Shown here piece after piece: positions 1-6,459 of a DNA stretch of 8,071 bases. The DNA is from an uncultured Pseudorhodobacter sp. (lineage in GTDB: Bacteria; Pseudomonadota; Alphaproteobacteria; Rhodobacterales; Rhodobacteraceae), in contig CAMFLG010000126.1 in NCBI GenBank assembly GCA_945957495.1, positions 1 to 8,071 of the forward strand. The letters run 5' to 3'. Every line of letters begins with the position of its first letter. The first letter of the stretch is position 1. A program made the translations under genes and the position numbers. The notes under the pieces are model-generated. The model saw only the letters and a program-made list of their open reading frames with translations. It had not been told where the DNA came from and made no database searches.

Positions 1-97
1 TACCCGCATCTGGCAATTCTTTGGAATGGATAAACGGGGTCATTTCGGGCATTCTAAAAATAACGACTAATCTTATCGTCTTAGTGGAGAATCTCTA
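1..97 (+). promoter_or_regulatory. AT-richer leader upstream of the FMN reductase gene
   Basis: This stretch contains no gene and is clearly richer in A and T than the genes that follow, as expected of a promoter region. Visible elements are CTTTGGAAT at 19-27, CTAAAAATAACGAC at 54-67, and a small inverted repeat ACGA (63-66) / TCGT (76-79) with a 9-base spacer just before the ribosome binding site. Versions of the first two elements recur in the 4711-4895 spacer. No convincing -35/-10 pair with normal spacing can be drawn, so an activator-dependent promoter is possible. In other bacteria such operons are controlled by sulfate-starvation regulators of the LysR type (CysB, Cbl), but no regulator gene is visible here. 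Confidence 0.4.
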
Positions 98-661
98 ATG
101 TCCTATAAAATCATCGGCTTGTCTGGAAGCCAGAGCCGCCCGTCCAAGACCCGCGCTTTGGTTGAGGCGGCCGTGATCCGGGCCACCTCGCAGTTCGATC
201 TGGTCGGGGCTGTGTTTGATCTCTCCGATCTGGGCCCATCGCTTGGCCAGGCAGCGAAGCTGTCAGAGCTTTCGGAGTTTTCAAGGTCTGCGGTCGATAG
301 CCTGCTTTCCGCCGATGCACTGGTGCTGGCCAGCCCGGTTTACAAGGGCAGCTATACCGGCCTTTTCAAACATCTGTTTGACCTTTTGGACCCGTCGGCC
401 CTTGCCGGAAAGCCGATCCTGCTGGCGGCAACGGGCGGTGGTGATCGTCATGCCCTGATCATCGAACACCAGCTGCGCCCGCTGTTCGGCTTCTTTGAAT
501 CGCAAACGCTGGCGACCGGAGTCTATGCTTGCGATGCCGATTTTACCGCCGGTCAACCCACCGCCCCGGCCCTGCTGTCGCGGCTGGATCGTGCGGTGGA
601 TCAATTCGCGCCGTGGTTTGCGCGCAGACAGGCCGCGCAACTGACCGTCGCCGCCGAATAA
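98..661 (+). CDS. msuE: NAD(P)H-dependent FMN reductase, MsuE/SsuE family
   Basis: This gene encodes a 187-residue cytoplasmic flavodoxin-fold reductase. Such enzymes reduce FMN with NAD(P)H and hand FMNH2 to a partner monooxygenase. The N-terminal flavin phosphate loop is seen at residues 7-18 (GLSGSQSRPSKT). The family signature SPVYKGSYTG lies at 79-88, followed by a helix rich in Phe and Leu, and ATGGGDRHAL lies at 111-120. In the segment IEHQLRP the residue at 124 is His. E. coli SsuE has a Tyr (VDYALKP) here, and MsuE-type reductases are described with His, so MsuE is the better label. The length is normal for the family. GGAGA at 86-90 sits 7 bases before the ATG and fixes the start. 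It is the first gene of the operon, 88 bases before the monooxygenase that it probably serves. The function call is firm; msuE versus ssuE rests mainly on one residue and overall resemblance. Confidence 0.88.
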   Translation: MSYKIIGLSGSQSRPSKTRALVEAAVIRATSQFDLVGAVFDLSDLGPSLGQAAKLSELSEFSRSAVDSLLSADALVLASPVYKGSYTGLFKHLFDLLDPSALAGKPILLAATGGGDRHALIIEHQLRPLFGFFESQTLATGVYACDADFTAGQPTAPALLSRLDRAVDQFAPWFARRQAAQLTVAAE

Positions 662-688
662 CCGCCCTTCCCTGACACGCCCTCCCGT

Positions 689-712
689 CCCATCGCCGCC
701 CTCGGCAATGGG
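689..712 (+). other. Intercistronic hairpin between reductase and monooxygenase genes
   Basis: CCCATCGCCG (689-698) and CGGCAATGGG (703-712) form an inverted repeat that pairs at 9 of 10 positions (C694 opposite A707) around a 4-base loop. It lies in the 88-base gap after the reductase gene and 25 bases before the ribosome binding site of the monooxygenase. There is no T-run after it, so it is unlikely to be a full terminator. It could stabilise the upstream mRNA or adjust the ratio of the two proteins. The role is inference. Confidence 0.4.
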
Positions 713-749
713 CCAGCCGCCTACACCCTTTCCCTACAGGAGATCCGCT

Positions 750-2099
750 ATGTCCCGCAAAATCCGCCTTGGTGCCTTCCTTCCCGGTGGGGGCCAGCAC
801 ATCGCCGCATGGCGTCACCCCGACCAACCCGTCGATGGTGCGACCAGTTTTGAATTCCACAAGGAGCTGGCCCAAACCGCCGAACGCGGCCTGTTCGACG
901 CCTATTTCCTGGCCGATGGCCTTGCCATCGCCTTTGGCGGCGGCATCGAGGGCGGCAATGCCAAGGTAGCCGGATTCGAGCCGGTGACGCTGTTTGCGGC
1001 CCTCGCCCCGCTGACAACACATCTGGGCTTCATCGCCACCGCCTCGACGACCTATGAGGAGCCCTACAACCTTGCCCGCAAGTTTGCCTCGCTGGATTTG
1101 CTGTCGAACGGCCGTGCCGGTTGGAACGTGGTGACAACAGCGACCGAATCCGCTGCGCATAACTTCAACCTTGATGCGCAACACCCGCACGAATTCCGCT
1201 ATCGCCGCGCGGCGGAGCATGTCGATGTGGTCAAGAAACTGTGGGAAAGCTTCGAGGACGACGCCTTCTTGCGAGATCGCGCCTCGGGCCAGTTCTTTGA
1301 TCCTGCCAAGGTGCATTACACCAATCACAAGGGTGAACATTTCAAGGTCAAGGGGCCACTGAACGTCAGCCGCAGCCCGCAGGGGCATCCGGTCATCGTG
1401 CAGGCGGGTCAGTCCGAGGACGGGCGCGGTCTGGCTGCCGCCAGCGCCGAGGTGATCTTCACTGCCCACCAACGCCTTGATACGGCGCAGGAATTCTATC
1501 GCGACATCAAATCCCGCGCGCGCGGTCTGGGGCGAAACCCGGATCACATCCTGGTCATGCCCGGCGTTTCGCCCTTCGTGGGCCGCACCGAAGCCGAAGC
1601 ACGCGAAAAATATGACCGCCTGACCAGCCTGATTTTGGAGGAGGACGGCATTGCGCTGCTGAACGGCCTGACCGGCGGCACGCTTGATCTGACCGGCTAT
1701 GATCTTGACGGGCCGCTGCCCCCTGCGCCGCCAACCGAAGGCATGAAGTCGCGTCAGGCCCTGATCCGGCAGATCGCCGATGAGAACAACTTCTCGATCC
1801 GGCAGTTGTATCAGTGGGTTGCGTCGGCGCGGGGGCATTTCACCTTGATTGGCACGCCGCAGACCATCGCCGATACCCTGCAAGACTGGTTCGAAAACGA
1901 AGGCGCAGATGGCTTCAACATCCTGCCGCCCTGGTTGCCGACCGGGCTGAATGACTTTGTCGATCTGGTCATTCCCGAATTGCAGCGCCGGGGCCTGTTC
2001 CGCACCGCCTATGAAGGCAAGACCCTGCGCGAAAACCTCGGCCTGCCCTTCCCGACCAACCGTTGGGCCGCTCCCCGCGCCGCCCATGCTGCGGAGTAG
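750..2099 (+). CDS. LLM-class flavin-dependent monooxygenase, NtaA/SnaA/DszA family
   Basis: This is a 449-residue TIM-barrel flavin monooxygenase of the luciferase-like superfamily. Family members use FMNH2 and O2 to oxidise sulfur- or nitrogen-containing organics such as nitrilotriacetate, EDTA, dibenzothiophene sulfone and pristinamycin. Visible blocks are RKIRLGAFLPGGGQHIAAWR at 3-22, STTYEEPYNLARKFASLD at 99-116, NGRAGWNVVTT at 120-130, VIVQAGQSEDGRGLAA at 215-230, GTPQTIADTLQDWF at 368-381 and ADGFNILPP at 386-394. The length fits this branch and is longer than the usual SsuD of about 380 residues. ATG 750 is chosen because AGGAGA at 738-743 is well spaced before it; an upstream in-frame ATG at 708 has no ribosome binding site and adds 14 uncharacteristic residues. 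The neighbouring reductase and sulfonate-type importer suggest an organosulfur substrate, but the exact substrate cannot be read from the sequence. Confidence 0.9.
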   Translation: MSRKIRLGAFLPGGGQHIAAWRHPDQPVDGATSFEFHKELAQTAERGLFDAYFLADGLAIAFGGGIEGGNAKVAGFEPVTLFAALAPLTTHLGFIATASTTYEEPYNLARKFASLDLLSNGRAGWNVVTTATESAAHNFNLDAQHPHEFRYRRAAEHVDVVKKLWESFEDDAFLRDRASGQFFDPAKVHYTNHKGEHFKVKGPLNVSRSPQGHPVIVQAGQSEDGRGLAAASAEVIFTAHQRLDTAQEFYRDIKSRARGLGRNPDHILVMPGVSPFVGRTEAEAREKYDRLTSLILEEDGIALLNGLTGGTLDLTGYDLDGPLPPAPPTEGMKSRQALIRQIADENNFSIRQLYQWVASARGHFTLIGTPQTIADTLQDWFENEGADGFNILPPWLPTGLNDFVDLVIPELQRRGLFRTAYEGKTLRENLGLPFPTNRWAAPRAAHAAE

Positions 2100-2102
2100 A
2101 TC

Positions 2103-2942
2103 ATGACGCTTCAAGGCCTTGATCCCCCCTTCTCGCGGCCCGTGGCAAACCCCTCTGGCGCAGTGATCCTGCGCCGGGGCGGATTGGTCGCACGGCGCTT
2201 TGCCACCCGTTATGGTGTCTTGATCGGCTTTCTGGCGTTTTGGCAGGTGGCCGCGACGCTCGGCTGGGTGAACCCCGCCATCTTTCCGCCGATTGACCAG
2301 ATTGCGACTGCGCTTTGGGGCGCGCTGGCAGATGGGTCACTGACGGATGACATCGCGATTTCGCTGCAGCGTGCTGGCATCGCCTTTGTCGCCGCAGTTG
2401 GCCTTGGCATCCCGTTAGGCTTGTTGATGGGACAGATCCGTGTGATCGAACGGGCCCTGGACCCGATCTTGCAACTGTTCCGGCAAACCTCGGCACTTGC
2501 GCTTTATCCGGTGTTCATCCTGATTTTGGGCCTTGGCGAAACCTCGAAGGTCTTTGTGATCTTCTGGGCGACGCTGTTCCCGATCCTGTTGGCCACAATC
2601 GGCGGCGTCAAGGAAGTCGATGCCAAACTGATCGAGATGGCCCGCAGCTACGGGGCGCGGCAAACCACGGTCTTTCGCCGCGTCATCCTGCCCGCCTCGG
2701 TTCCGGCGATCTTTGTCGGGCTGCGGCTTTCGGCCACCACGTCGCTGTTGTTGCTGATCGCGGCCGAGATGATCGGCGCCAACAAGGGCATCGGGTTTCA
2801 GGTGATGAATGCCCAGTACAACTTTCAAATCCCGCTGATGTTTGCCGCCATCTTTCTGCTGGCCATGCTGGGTCTTGCCGCAAACGCCGTGCTGGTCGCT
2901 TTGCAAAACCATCTCTGTCGCTGGTCAGTCGCGTCACGATAA
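2103..2942 (+). CDS. ABC transporter permease, sulfonate/nitrate/taurine type (SsuC/TauC-like)
   Basis: This gene encodes a 279-residue inner-membrane permease. About six hydrophobic stretches are visible, around residues 37-54, 91-113, 130-147, 149-167, 208-223 and 244-268. The cytoplasmic loop that contacts the ATPase (EAA motif) is at about 171-206, beginning EVDAKLIEMARSYGARQ and continuing through FRRVILPASVPAIFVGLR, which is typical of the SsuC/TauC/NrtB permeases. The N-terminal 30 residues before the first helix are polar and Arg-rich. The start codon is 3 bases after the monooxygenase stop, and GGAG at 2093-2096 overlaps the end of that gene, so translation is probably coupled. With the next two genes it forms a complete importer. 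The permease presumably acts as a homodimer. The substrate is inferred to be that of the upstream monooxygenase. Confidence 0.92.
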   Translation: MTLQGLDPPFSRPVANPSGAVILRRGGLVARRFATRYGVLIGFLAFWQVAATLGWVNPAIFPPIDQIATALWGALADGSLTDDIAISLQRAGIAFVAAVGLGIPLGLLMGQIRVIERALDPILQLFRQTSALALYPVFILILGLGETSKVFVIFWATLFPILLATIGGVKEVDAKLIEMARSYGARQTTVFRRVILPASVPAIFVGLRLSATTSLLLLIAAEMIGANKGIGFQVMNAQYNFQIPLMFAAIFLLAMLGLAANAVLVALQNHLCRWSVASR

Positions 2943-2966
2943 CGATCTCAACTTGAAGGACAAAAT

Positions 2967-3932
2967 ATGAAACTCTCTCTTCGCACTCTTGCGATCACCG
3001 TTGCGCTTTCTTCCGCATCTGCGGCTCAGGCAGAGGACGTGACGCTGCGCTATCTGGCCTCGCAGGGTGGGCTGACCTCCTATGAATTGGCCGATCAGTT
3101 GGGTTATTTTGACGGAACCGGCATCAAACTGCAGAACGAAGGCTATGCGGCGGGCGGCCCCGCATCGCTGATCGCCCTGGCCGGGGGCAGCGTCGAAATT
3201 GGCGGTGCGGCAACGGCGGCCGTGCTGAATGCAATCGCCTCCGGCAATGATTTCATCGCCGTCGCCCCCTCCAACGGCATCAACGATGAAAGCCAGTCCA
3301 TCTTTTATGTGCTGGACGACAGCCCGATCACCTCGATCAAGGATCTGGCGGGCAAGACGATTGCGGTGAACACCCTTGGGGCGCATCTGGACTACACGGT
3401 GCGCGAAGCCCTGCATTCGGTCGGCCTACCAGCTGACGCGGCCAACCTTGTGGTTGTTCCGGGCCCGCAACTGGAACAGGTCTTGCGATCCAAGCAGGTC
3501 GATGTAGCGGCCTTTGGCTATTGGCAGACCACGTTCGAAGGTGCCGCGCGCAAGGCAGGCGGCATCCGCGCCATCTTTGACGACACCGACGTGCTGGGCG
3601 ACATCGCGGGCGGCTTTGTCGTGCTGCGCCGCGACTTCATTGCGGCGCACCCCGATACCGCCAAGGCCTTTGTCACCGCGAACGCCAAGGCACTGGATTA
3701 CGCGCGTGAACACCCCGAAGAAACCAAGGCGATCTTTGCCAAAGTCCTTGCAGAACGCGGCGAAAATCCAGAGGTTGCCCAGTTCTTCGCCGGTTACGGC
3801 GTGCGGCAAGGTGGCTTGGCCGAAGACCGCGACATCCAGTTCTGGATCGACATTCTGGAACGTGAAGGCAAACTGAAGCCGGGCCAGCTGAACGTGTCTG
3901 CGGTGCTTTACAATCCCGCTGCAACCTATTGA
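2967..3932 (+). CDS. Periplasmic substrate-binding protein of sulfonate/nitrate/taurine ABC importer (SsuA/TauA-like)
   Basis: This gene encodes a 321-residue secreted binding protein. It begins with a classical Sec signal peptide: MKLSLR, a hydrophobic core, then an AQA-ED junction, so cleavage is predicted after residue 22. No lipobox Cys is present, so it should be soluble in the periplasm. The mature part shows the NMT1/SsuA-like pattern: an LGYF element near residues 46-49, a Gly/Ala-rich ligand-cleft segment (GGAATAAVLNAIASG), then SIKDLAGKTIAVNTLGAH around the hinge, and ARKAGGIRAIFDDTDV further on. AAGGA at 2956-2960, 6 bases before the ATG, supports the start. It lies 24 bases after the permease and immediately before the ATPase. 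The short gap, good ribosome binding site and AT-richer start may favour high expression, as is usual for binding proteins. The ligand is unknown; an organosulfonate or related anion is inferred. Confidence 0.92.
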   Translation: MKLSLRTLAITVALSSASAAQAEDVTLRYLASQGGLTSYELADQLGYFDGTGIKLQNEGYAAGGPASLIALAGGSVEIGGAATAAVLNAIASGNDFIAVAPSNGINDESQSIFYVLDDSPITSIKDLAGKTIAVNTLGAHLDYTVREALHSVGLPADAANLVVVPGPQLEQVLRSKQVDVAAFGYWQTTFEGAARKAGGIRAIFDDTDVLGDIAGGFVVLRRDFIAAHPDTAKAFVTANAKALDYAREHPEETKAIFAKVLAERGENPEVAQFFAGYGVRQGGLAEDRDIQFWIDILEREGKLKPGQLNVSAVLYNPAATY

Positions 3933-3939
3933 GGCCATG

Positions 3940-4710
3940 ATGAGCGCTGTTGAAACCATGCGCCGTGGCGAGATCTCTGTCAGGGGTCTCGCCAAATCCT
4001 TCACGCTGAACGGCCAGCGTCTGAACGTCCTGCGCGACTTGAATCTTTCGGTGGCGCCGGGCGAAAGCCTTGCCATCGTGGGGCCATCCGGCTGTGGCAA
4101 GACAACCCTTCTGCGGGTGCTGGCGGGTCTGGAATTGCCCGACACAGGCCAGGTGCTGATCGACGGCGTGCCCGTGCGCGGTCTGGGGCGGGAGCGTGCG
4201 ATCATCTTTCAGGAGCCGCGCCTGTTGCCCTGGCTTTCCGTGCTGGGGAATGTCAGCTTTGGCCTGGAACTGCGCGGCGTCCCGCAAAGCCAGGCACAGG
4301 CGCGCGCGCGCCATTACATCCGGCTCGTGGGTCTGGCGGACTTTGAGACGGCATATCCGCGGCAATTGTCCGGTGGCATGGCACAGCGGGTGGGCATCGC
4401 CCGCGCCTTGACCGTGCAACCCGAAATCCTGCTGTTGGATGAACCTTTTGGCGCGCTGGATGCGATGACAAAGTTGACCATGCAGGAAGAACTGGCGCGC
4501 ATCTGGCGCGAAGAGGCGCTGACAATGGTGCTTGTCACGCATGATCTGGAAGAGGCGATCTTTCTGGCAGACCGCGTTCTGGTGTTGCAGCGCGAAAACA
4601 TGGGTGCCCCGCGCCTGATCGACATTTCCATTCCACGCCCCCGCGATCGCAGCAGCGGCGATTTCGTCAAGATGCGGCGGGCCTTGATGGCAGAGTTTGG
4701 CCTGCACTGA
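3940..4710 (+). CDS. ABC transporter ATP-binding protein, sulfonate/nitrate/taurine type (SsuB/TauB-like)
   Basis: This gene encodes the cytoplasmic ATPase of the importer, 256 residues from this start. All nucleotide-binding motifs are present: Walker A GPSGCGKTT at about 48-56, Q-loop FQEPRLLPW beginning near residue 90, signature LSGGM at about 143-147, Walker B ILLLDEP at about 163-169, D-loop ALDA, and the switch His in VTHDLEEA at about 201. The FQEPRLLPWLSV motif is characteristic of the SsuB/TauB/NrtD subgroup. Two adjacent ATG codons occur at 3937 and 3940. GAGG at 3931-3934 overlaps the stop of the binding-protein gene and is better spaced (5 bases) for 3940; 3937 would add a single Met. 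It ends the first operon block, and the next gene is 185 bases away. Confidence 0.93.
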   Translation: MSAVETMRRGEISVRGLAKSFTLNGQRLNVLRDLNLSVAPGESLAIVGPSGCGKTTLLRVLAGLELPDTGQVLIDGVPVRGLGRERAIIFQEPRLLPWLSVLGNVSFGLELRGVPQSQAQARARHYIRLVGLADFETAYPRQLSGGMAQRVGIARALTVQPEILLLDEPFGALDAMTKLTMQEELARIWREEALTMVLVTHDLEEAIFLADRVLVLQRENMGAPRLIDISIPRPRDRSSGDFVKMRRALMAEFGLH

Positions 4711-4895
4711 GGTGAAAGGCCCCCTGCAGCAACGCGCAGGCAAATCCACTCTTCAGCACCCCGCTTCGGGAAGAAACTTCTAAATCTCTGCCAATCTTTG
4801 GAATCCTAAATCACGACAAACATGGTAGAGTAATGTGACGAAGCATTCACACCAGCAGAACGATCTTCCGCCCCTTACAACGATAGGACAAGACC
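4711..4895 (+). promoter_or_regulatory. Spacer with possible promoter or operator for the 4896 gene pair
   Basis: These 185 bases separate the ATPase gene from the small ORF. The first part holds only weak hairpins (CCTGC 4723-4727 with GCAGG 4736-4740, and CCCG 4760-4763 with CGGG 4767-4770), neither followed by a T-run, so no clear terminator is present. The middle part (about 4778-4840) is AT-rich and contains CTTTGGAAT at 4796-4804 and CTAAATCACGAC at 4806-4817, which resemble elements at 19-27 and 54-67 in the leader of the first gene. TAAATC occurs twice, 26 bases apart. A second promoter under the same regulator is possible, but no standard -35/-10 pair is convincing. Confidence 0.35.
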
Positions 4896-5045
4896 ATGCT
4901 ATATTGTGGATATGATCCCGGCTACCAAGCCTATGTTTCAGCTAACCTTCCGGTCGAACTGCCAATTTCGCGGGTCTATGCGACAACCGTGCTTGCGCTG
5001 TTCAGCCTGACCCTGATCGCCTGTCTTGCAGCGGGGCTGACATGA
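4896..5045 (+). CDS. Small predicted single-pass membrane protein (49 residues), coupled to the flavoprotein gene
   Basis: I do not recognise this short ORF. It starts at ATG 4896 with AGGA at 4885-4888, 7 bases upstream, and ends in a TGA that overlaps the ATG of the next gene as ATGA. The overlap and the ribosome binding site are the main reasons to believe it is translated. The product begins MLYCGYDPGYQAY, has a polar, Pro- and Tyr-containing N-terminal half, then a single Arg at 26, followed by a hydrophobic stretch of about 22 residues (27-48) ending in LAAGLT. This fits a single transmembrane helix at the C-terminus. There are Cys residues at 4 and 43. It may simply ensure coupled translation of the flavoprotein, or it may anchor that protein at the membrane. 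It could also be a fortuitous ORF; conservation in relatives would decide. Confidence 0.55.
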   Translation: MLYCGYDPGYQAYVSANLPVELPISRVYATTVLALFSLTLIACLAAGLT

Positions 5046-6418
5046 AAGATATCTTCGATCCCCCGCAAATCCCACCCGCCGCATTGAACGTCCTGATCAT
5101 CGGCGGTGGTGCCAGTGGCGTGCTGATGGCGGTGCATCTGTTGCGCCAACCCGCGCCCGTCAAGGTAACGCTCATCGAAGGGCGTGGCGCCATGGGGGCG
5201 GGCATAGCCTATGCCACCACTGACCCAGAGCACCTCTTGAACACGCGCGTGCATAACATGAGCGCGTTTCCTGAGGATCCCTTGCATTTTCACCGTTGGC
5301 TGATCCAACGCCCAGAGCATGCAAAAGAGTCGGATCAGGGCTTTGTGCGCAGGTCAACCTACGGTGCCTATCTTGGCGCGATCATGGCGCAATTCGAGAA
5401 TGACCCTCGGCTGACGCGGGTGTTCCAAGAGGTTGTAAAGCTGGAAGAAACCGACCTGGACCTGCAGGTGCAACTGGCCGATGGGCGGCGCATCAGCGGC
5501 GATCGGGCGATCCTTGCAACAGGCCATGTGACACCGGATCAGTCGCGCGAATGGCCGCTGGTGGGGGCATGGCAATCGCTCGACGCCCCACCACCGCAGT
5601 CGCGCATCGTGATCGTGGGGTCGGGTCTTTCGATGGTGGATCAGGTGTTGACGATCCTGCGCTCTGGGCATCAGGGGCCGATCCTGTCGGTATCCCGCCG
5701 CGGTCTCCTGCCGCGCGACCACGCAAAAACCACGCCAATGCTGATTGAGGACAGGGATTTGCCGCTGGGAACTTCGGTCTCAACCCTGCTGCAATGGGCG
5801 CGCCGACTGGCCGTGGCCGCCGAACGCCAAGGCGGCACCTGGCGCGATGCTGTGGATGGAATCCGCCCGCATGTGCGCCGGATATGGCGGTCCCTGCCGC
5901 AGACGGAACGCGCGCGGTTCTTGCGGCATGTCGCGACCTGGTGGGATGTGCACCGCCACCGCATACCTCCGCAATCGCAGGCCAGACTGAACAACGCCAT
6001 CCTGACGGGTCAGTTGACGATCAGAAAAGCCGCGTTCCAAACCGCAATCGCACGGCCAGAGGGAGGGTATTACGCCTTCGTCCGCCCCTTCCGCAGTCAG
6101 GAGGTTGAGTCGATCACCGCCGGGCGGGTCATAGATTGCCGCGGCATCCGTCGCGACCCGGAACAGCACGCCTCACCGCTGGTGGCAGATCTTCTGGCCC
6201 GGGGCGCCGCAAGGATTGATCCGTTGCGGATCGGTCTGGATGTGGATGATCGCGGCAGGCTCTTGCGCCGAGACGGGAGTGTCAACGCCCGGGTCTATAC
6301 CATCGGCCCCGCCTCCCGCGCGGCCTTCTGGGAAATCACGGCCATCCCGGACATTCGTGAACAGGTGGCGCAACTGGCGCAGGATTTGGCAACGGTCGCC
6401 AGCCCGGCAACGGTCTGA
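5042..6418 (+). CDS. FAD/NAD(P)-binding protein with two Rossmann motifs
   Basis: This gene encodes a 458-residue predicted cytoplasmic flavoprotein. The N-terminal FAD-binding motif is VLIIGGGASGV (Gly 21, 23 and 26), followed by an acidic end of the second strand (VTLIEGRG) and the block GIAYATTDPEHLLNTRV. An ILATGHVTP element at about 157-165 and a second dinucleotide-binding motif IVIVGSGLSMVD at about 189-200 suggest NAD(P) binding. The C-terminal block YTIGPASRAAFWEITAIPDI at 419-438 is typical of the FAD-NAD(P)-binding (NAD_binding_9-like) family, often misannotated as hydroxyacylglutathione hydrolase. No precise reaction is known to me for this family; it is presumably an oxidoreductase or N/S-oxygenase-like enzyme. 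Its start overlaps the stop of the 49-codon ORF by ATGA, so it probably depends on that ORF for translation. Proximity suggests, but does not prove, a role alongside the monooxygenase operon. Confidence 0.82.
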   Translation: MKDIFDPPQIPPAALNVLIIGGGASGVLMAVHLLRQPAPVKVTLIEGRGAMGAGIAYATTDPEHLLNTRVHNMSAFPEDPLHFHRWLIQRPEHAKESDQGFVRRSTYGAYLGAIMAQFENDPRLTRVFQEVVKLEETDLDLQVQLADGRRISGDRAILATGHVTPDQSREWPLVGAWQSLDAPPPQSRIVIVGSGLSMVDQVLTILRSGHQGPILSVSRRGLLPRDHAKTTPMLIEDRDLPLGTSVSTLLQWARRLAVAAERQGGTWRDAVDGIRPHVRRIWRSLPQTERARFLRHVATWWDVHRHRIPPQSQARLNNAILTGQLTIRKAAFQTAIARPEGGYYAFVRPFRSQEVESITAGRVIDCRGIRRDPEQHASPLVADLLARGAARIDPLRIGLDVDDRGRLLRRDGSVNARVYTIGPASRAAFWEITAIPDIREQVAQLAQDLATVASPATV

Positions 6419-6427
6419 AAAGAAGGC

Positions 6428-6459
6428 TGTCTGCGCAGGATCTGGACCTTGCGCAGACA
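6428..6459. terminator. Strong hairpin after the flavoprotein gene, probable (bidirectional) terminator
   Basis: TGTCTGCGCA (6428-6437) and its exact complement TGCGCAGACA (6450-6459) form a perfect 10-bp stem around a 12-base loop, starting 10 bases after the flavoprotein stop codon. On the + strand it is followed by an A-rich rather than T-rich sequence. On the - strand it is followed by GCCTTCTTTTC, a fair T-rich tail. It therefore resembles an intrinsic terminator more for leftward transcripts, while still able to end or protect the 3' end of the rightward operon. Confidence 0.6.

Noticed and set aside
708..749. Upstream ATG at 708 as the monooxygenase start
   Set aside because: It has no ribosome binding site, adds 14 uncharacteristic residues and falls inside the intercistronic hairpin. 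ATG 750 has AGGAGA at proper spacing.
543..2114. Long minus-strand open frame (523 codons) across the monooxygenase gene
   Set aside because: It is an antisense shadow of a GC-rich gene. Its translation is low-complexity and resembles no family, while the + strand frame is a clear flavin monooxygenase.
3673..4749. Long minus-strand open frame (358 codons) across the ATPase gene
   Set aside because: It is antisense to a gene with every ABC ATPase motif, and its translation is His/Gln-rich shadow sequence.
4711..4770. Intrinsic terminator after the ATPase gene
   Set aside because: Only 4- to 5-bp stems without T-runs are visible, so no terminator is supported and read-through into the next genes remains possible.
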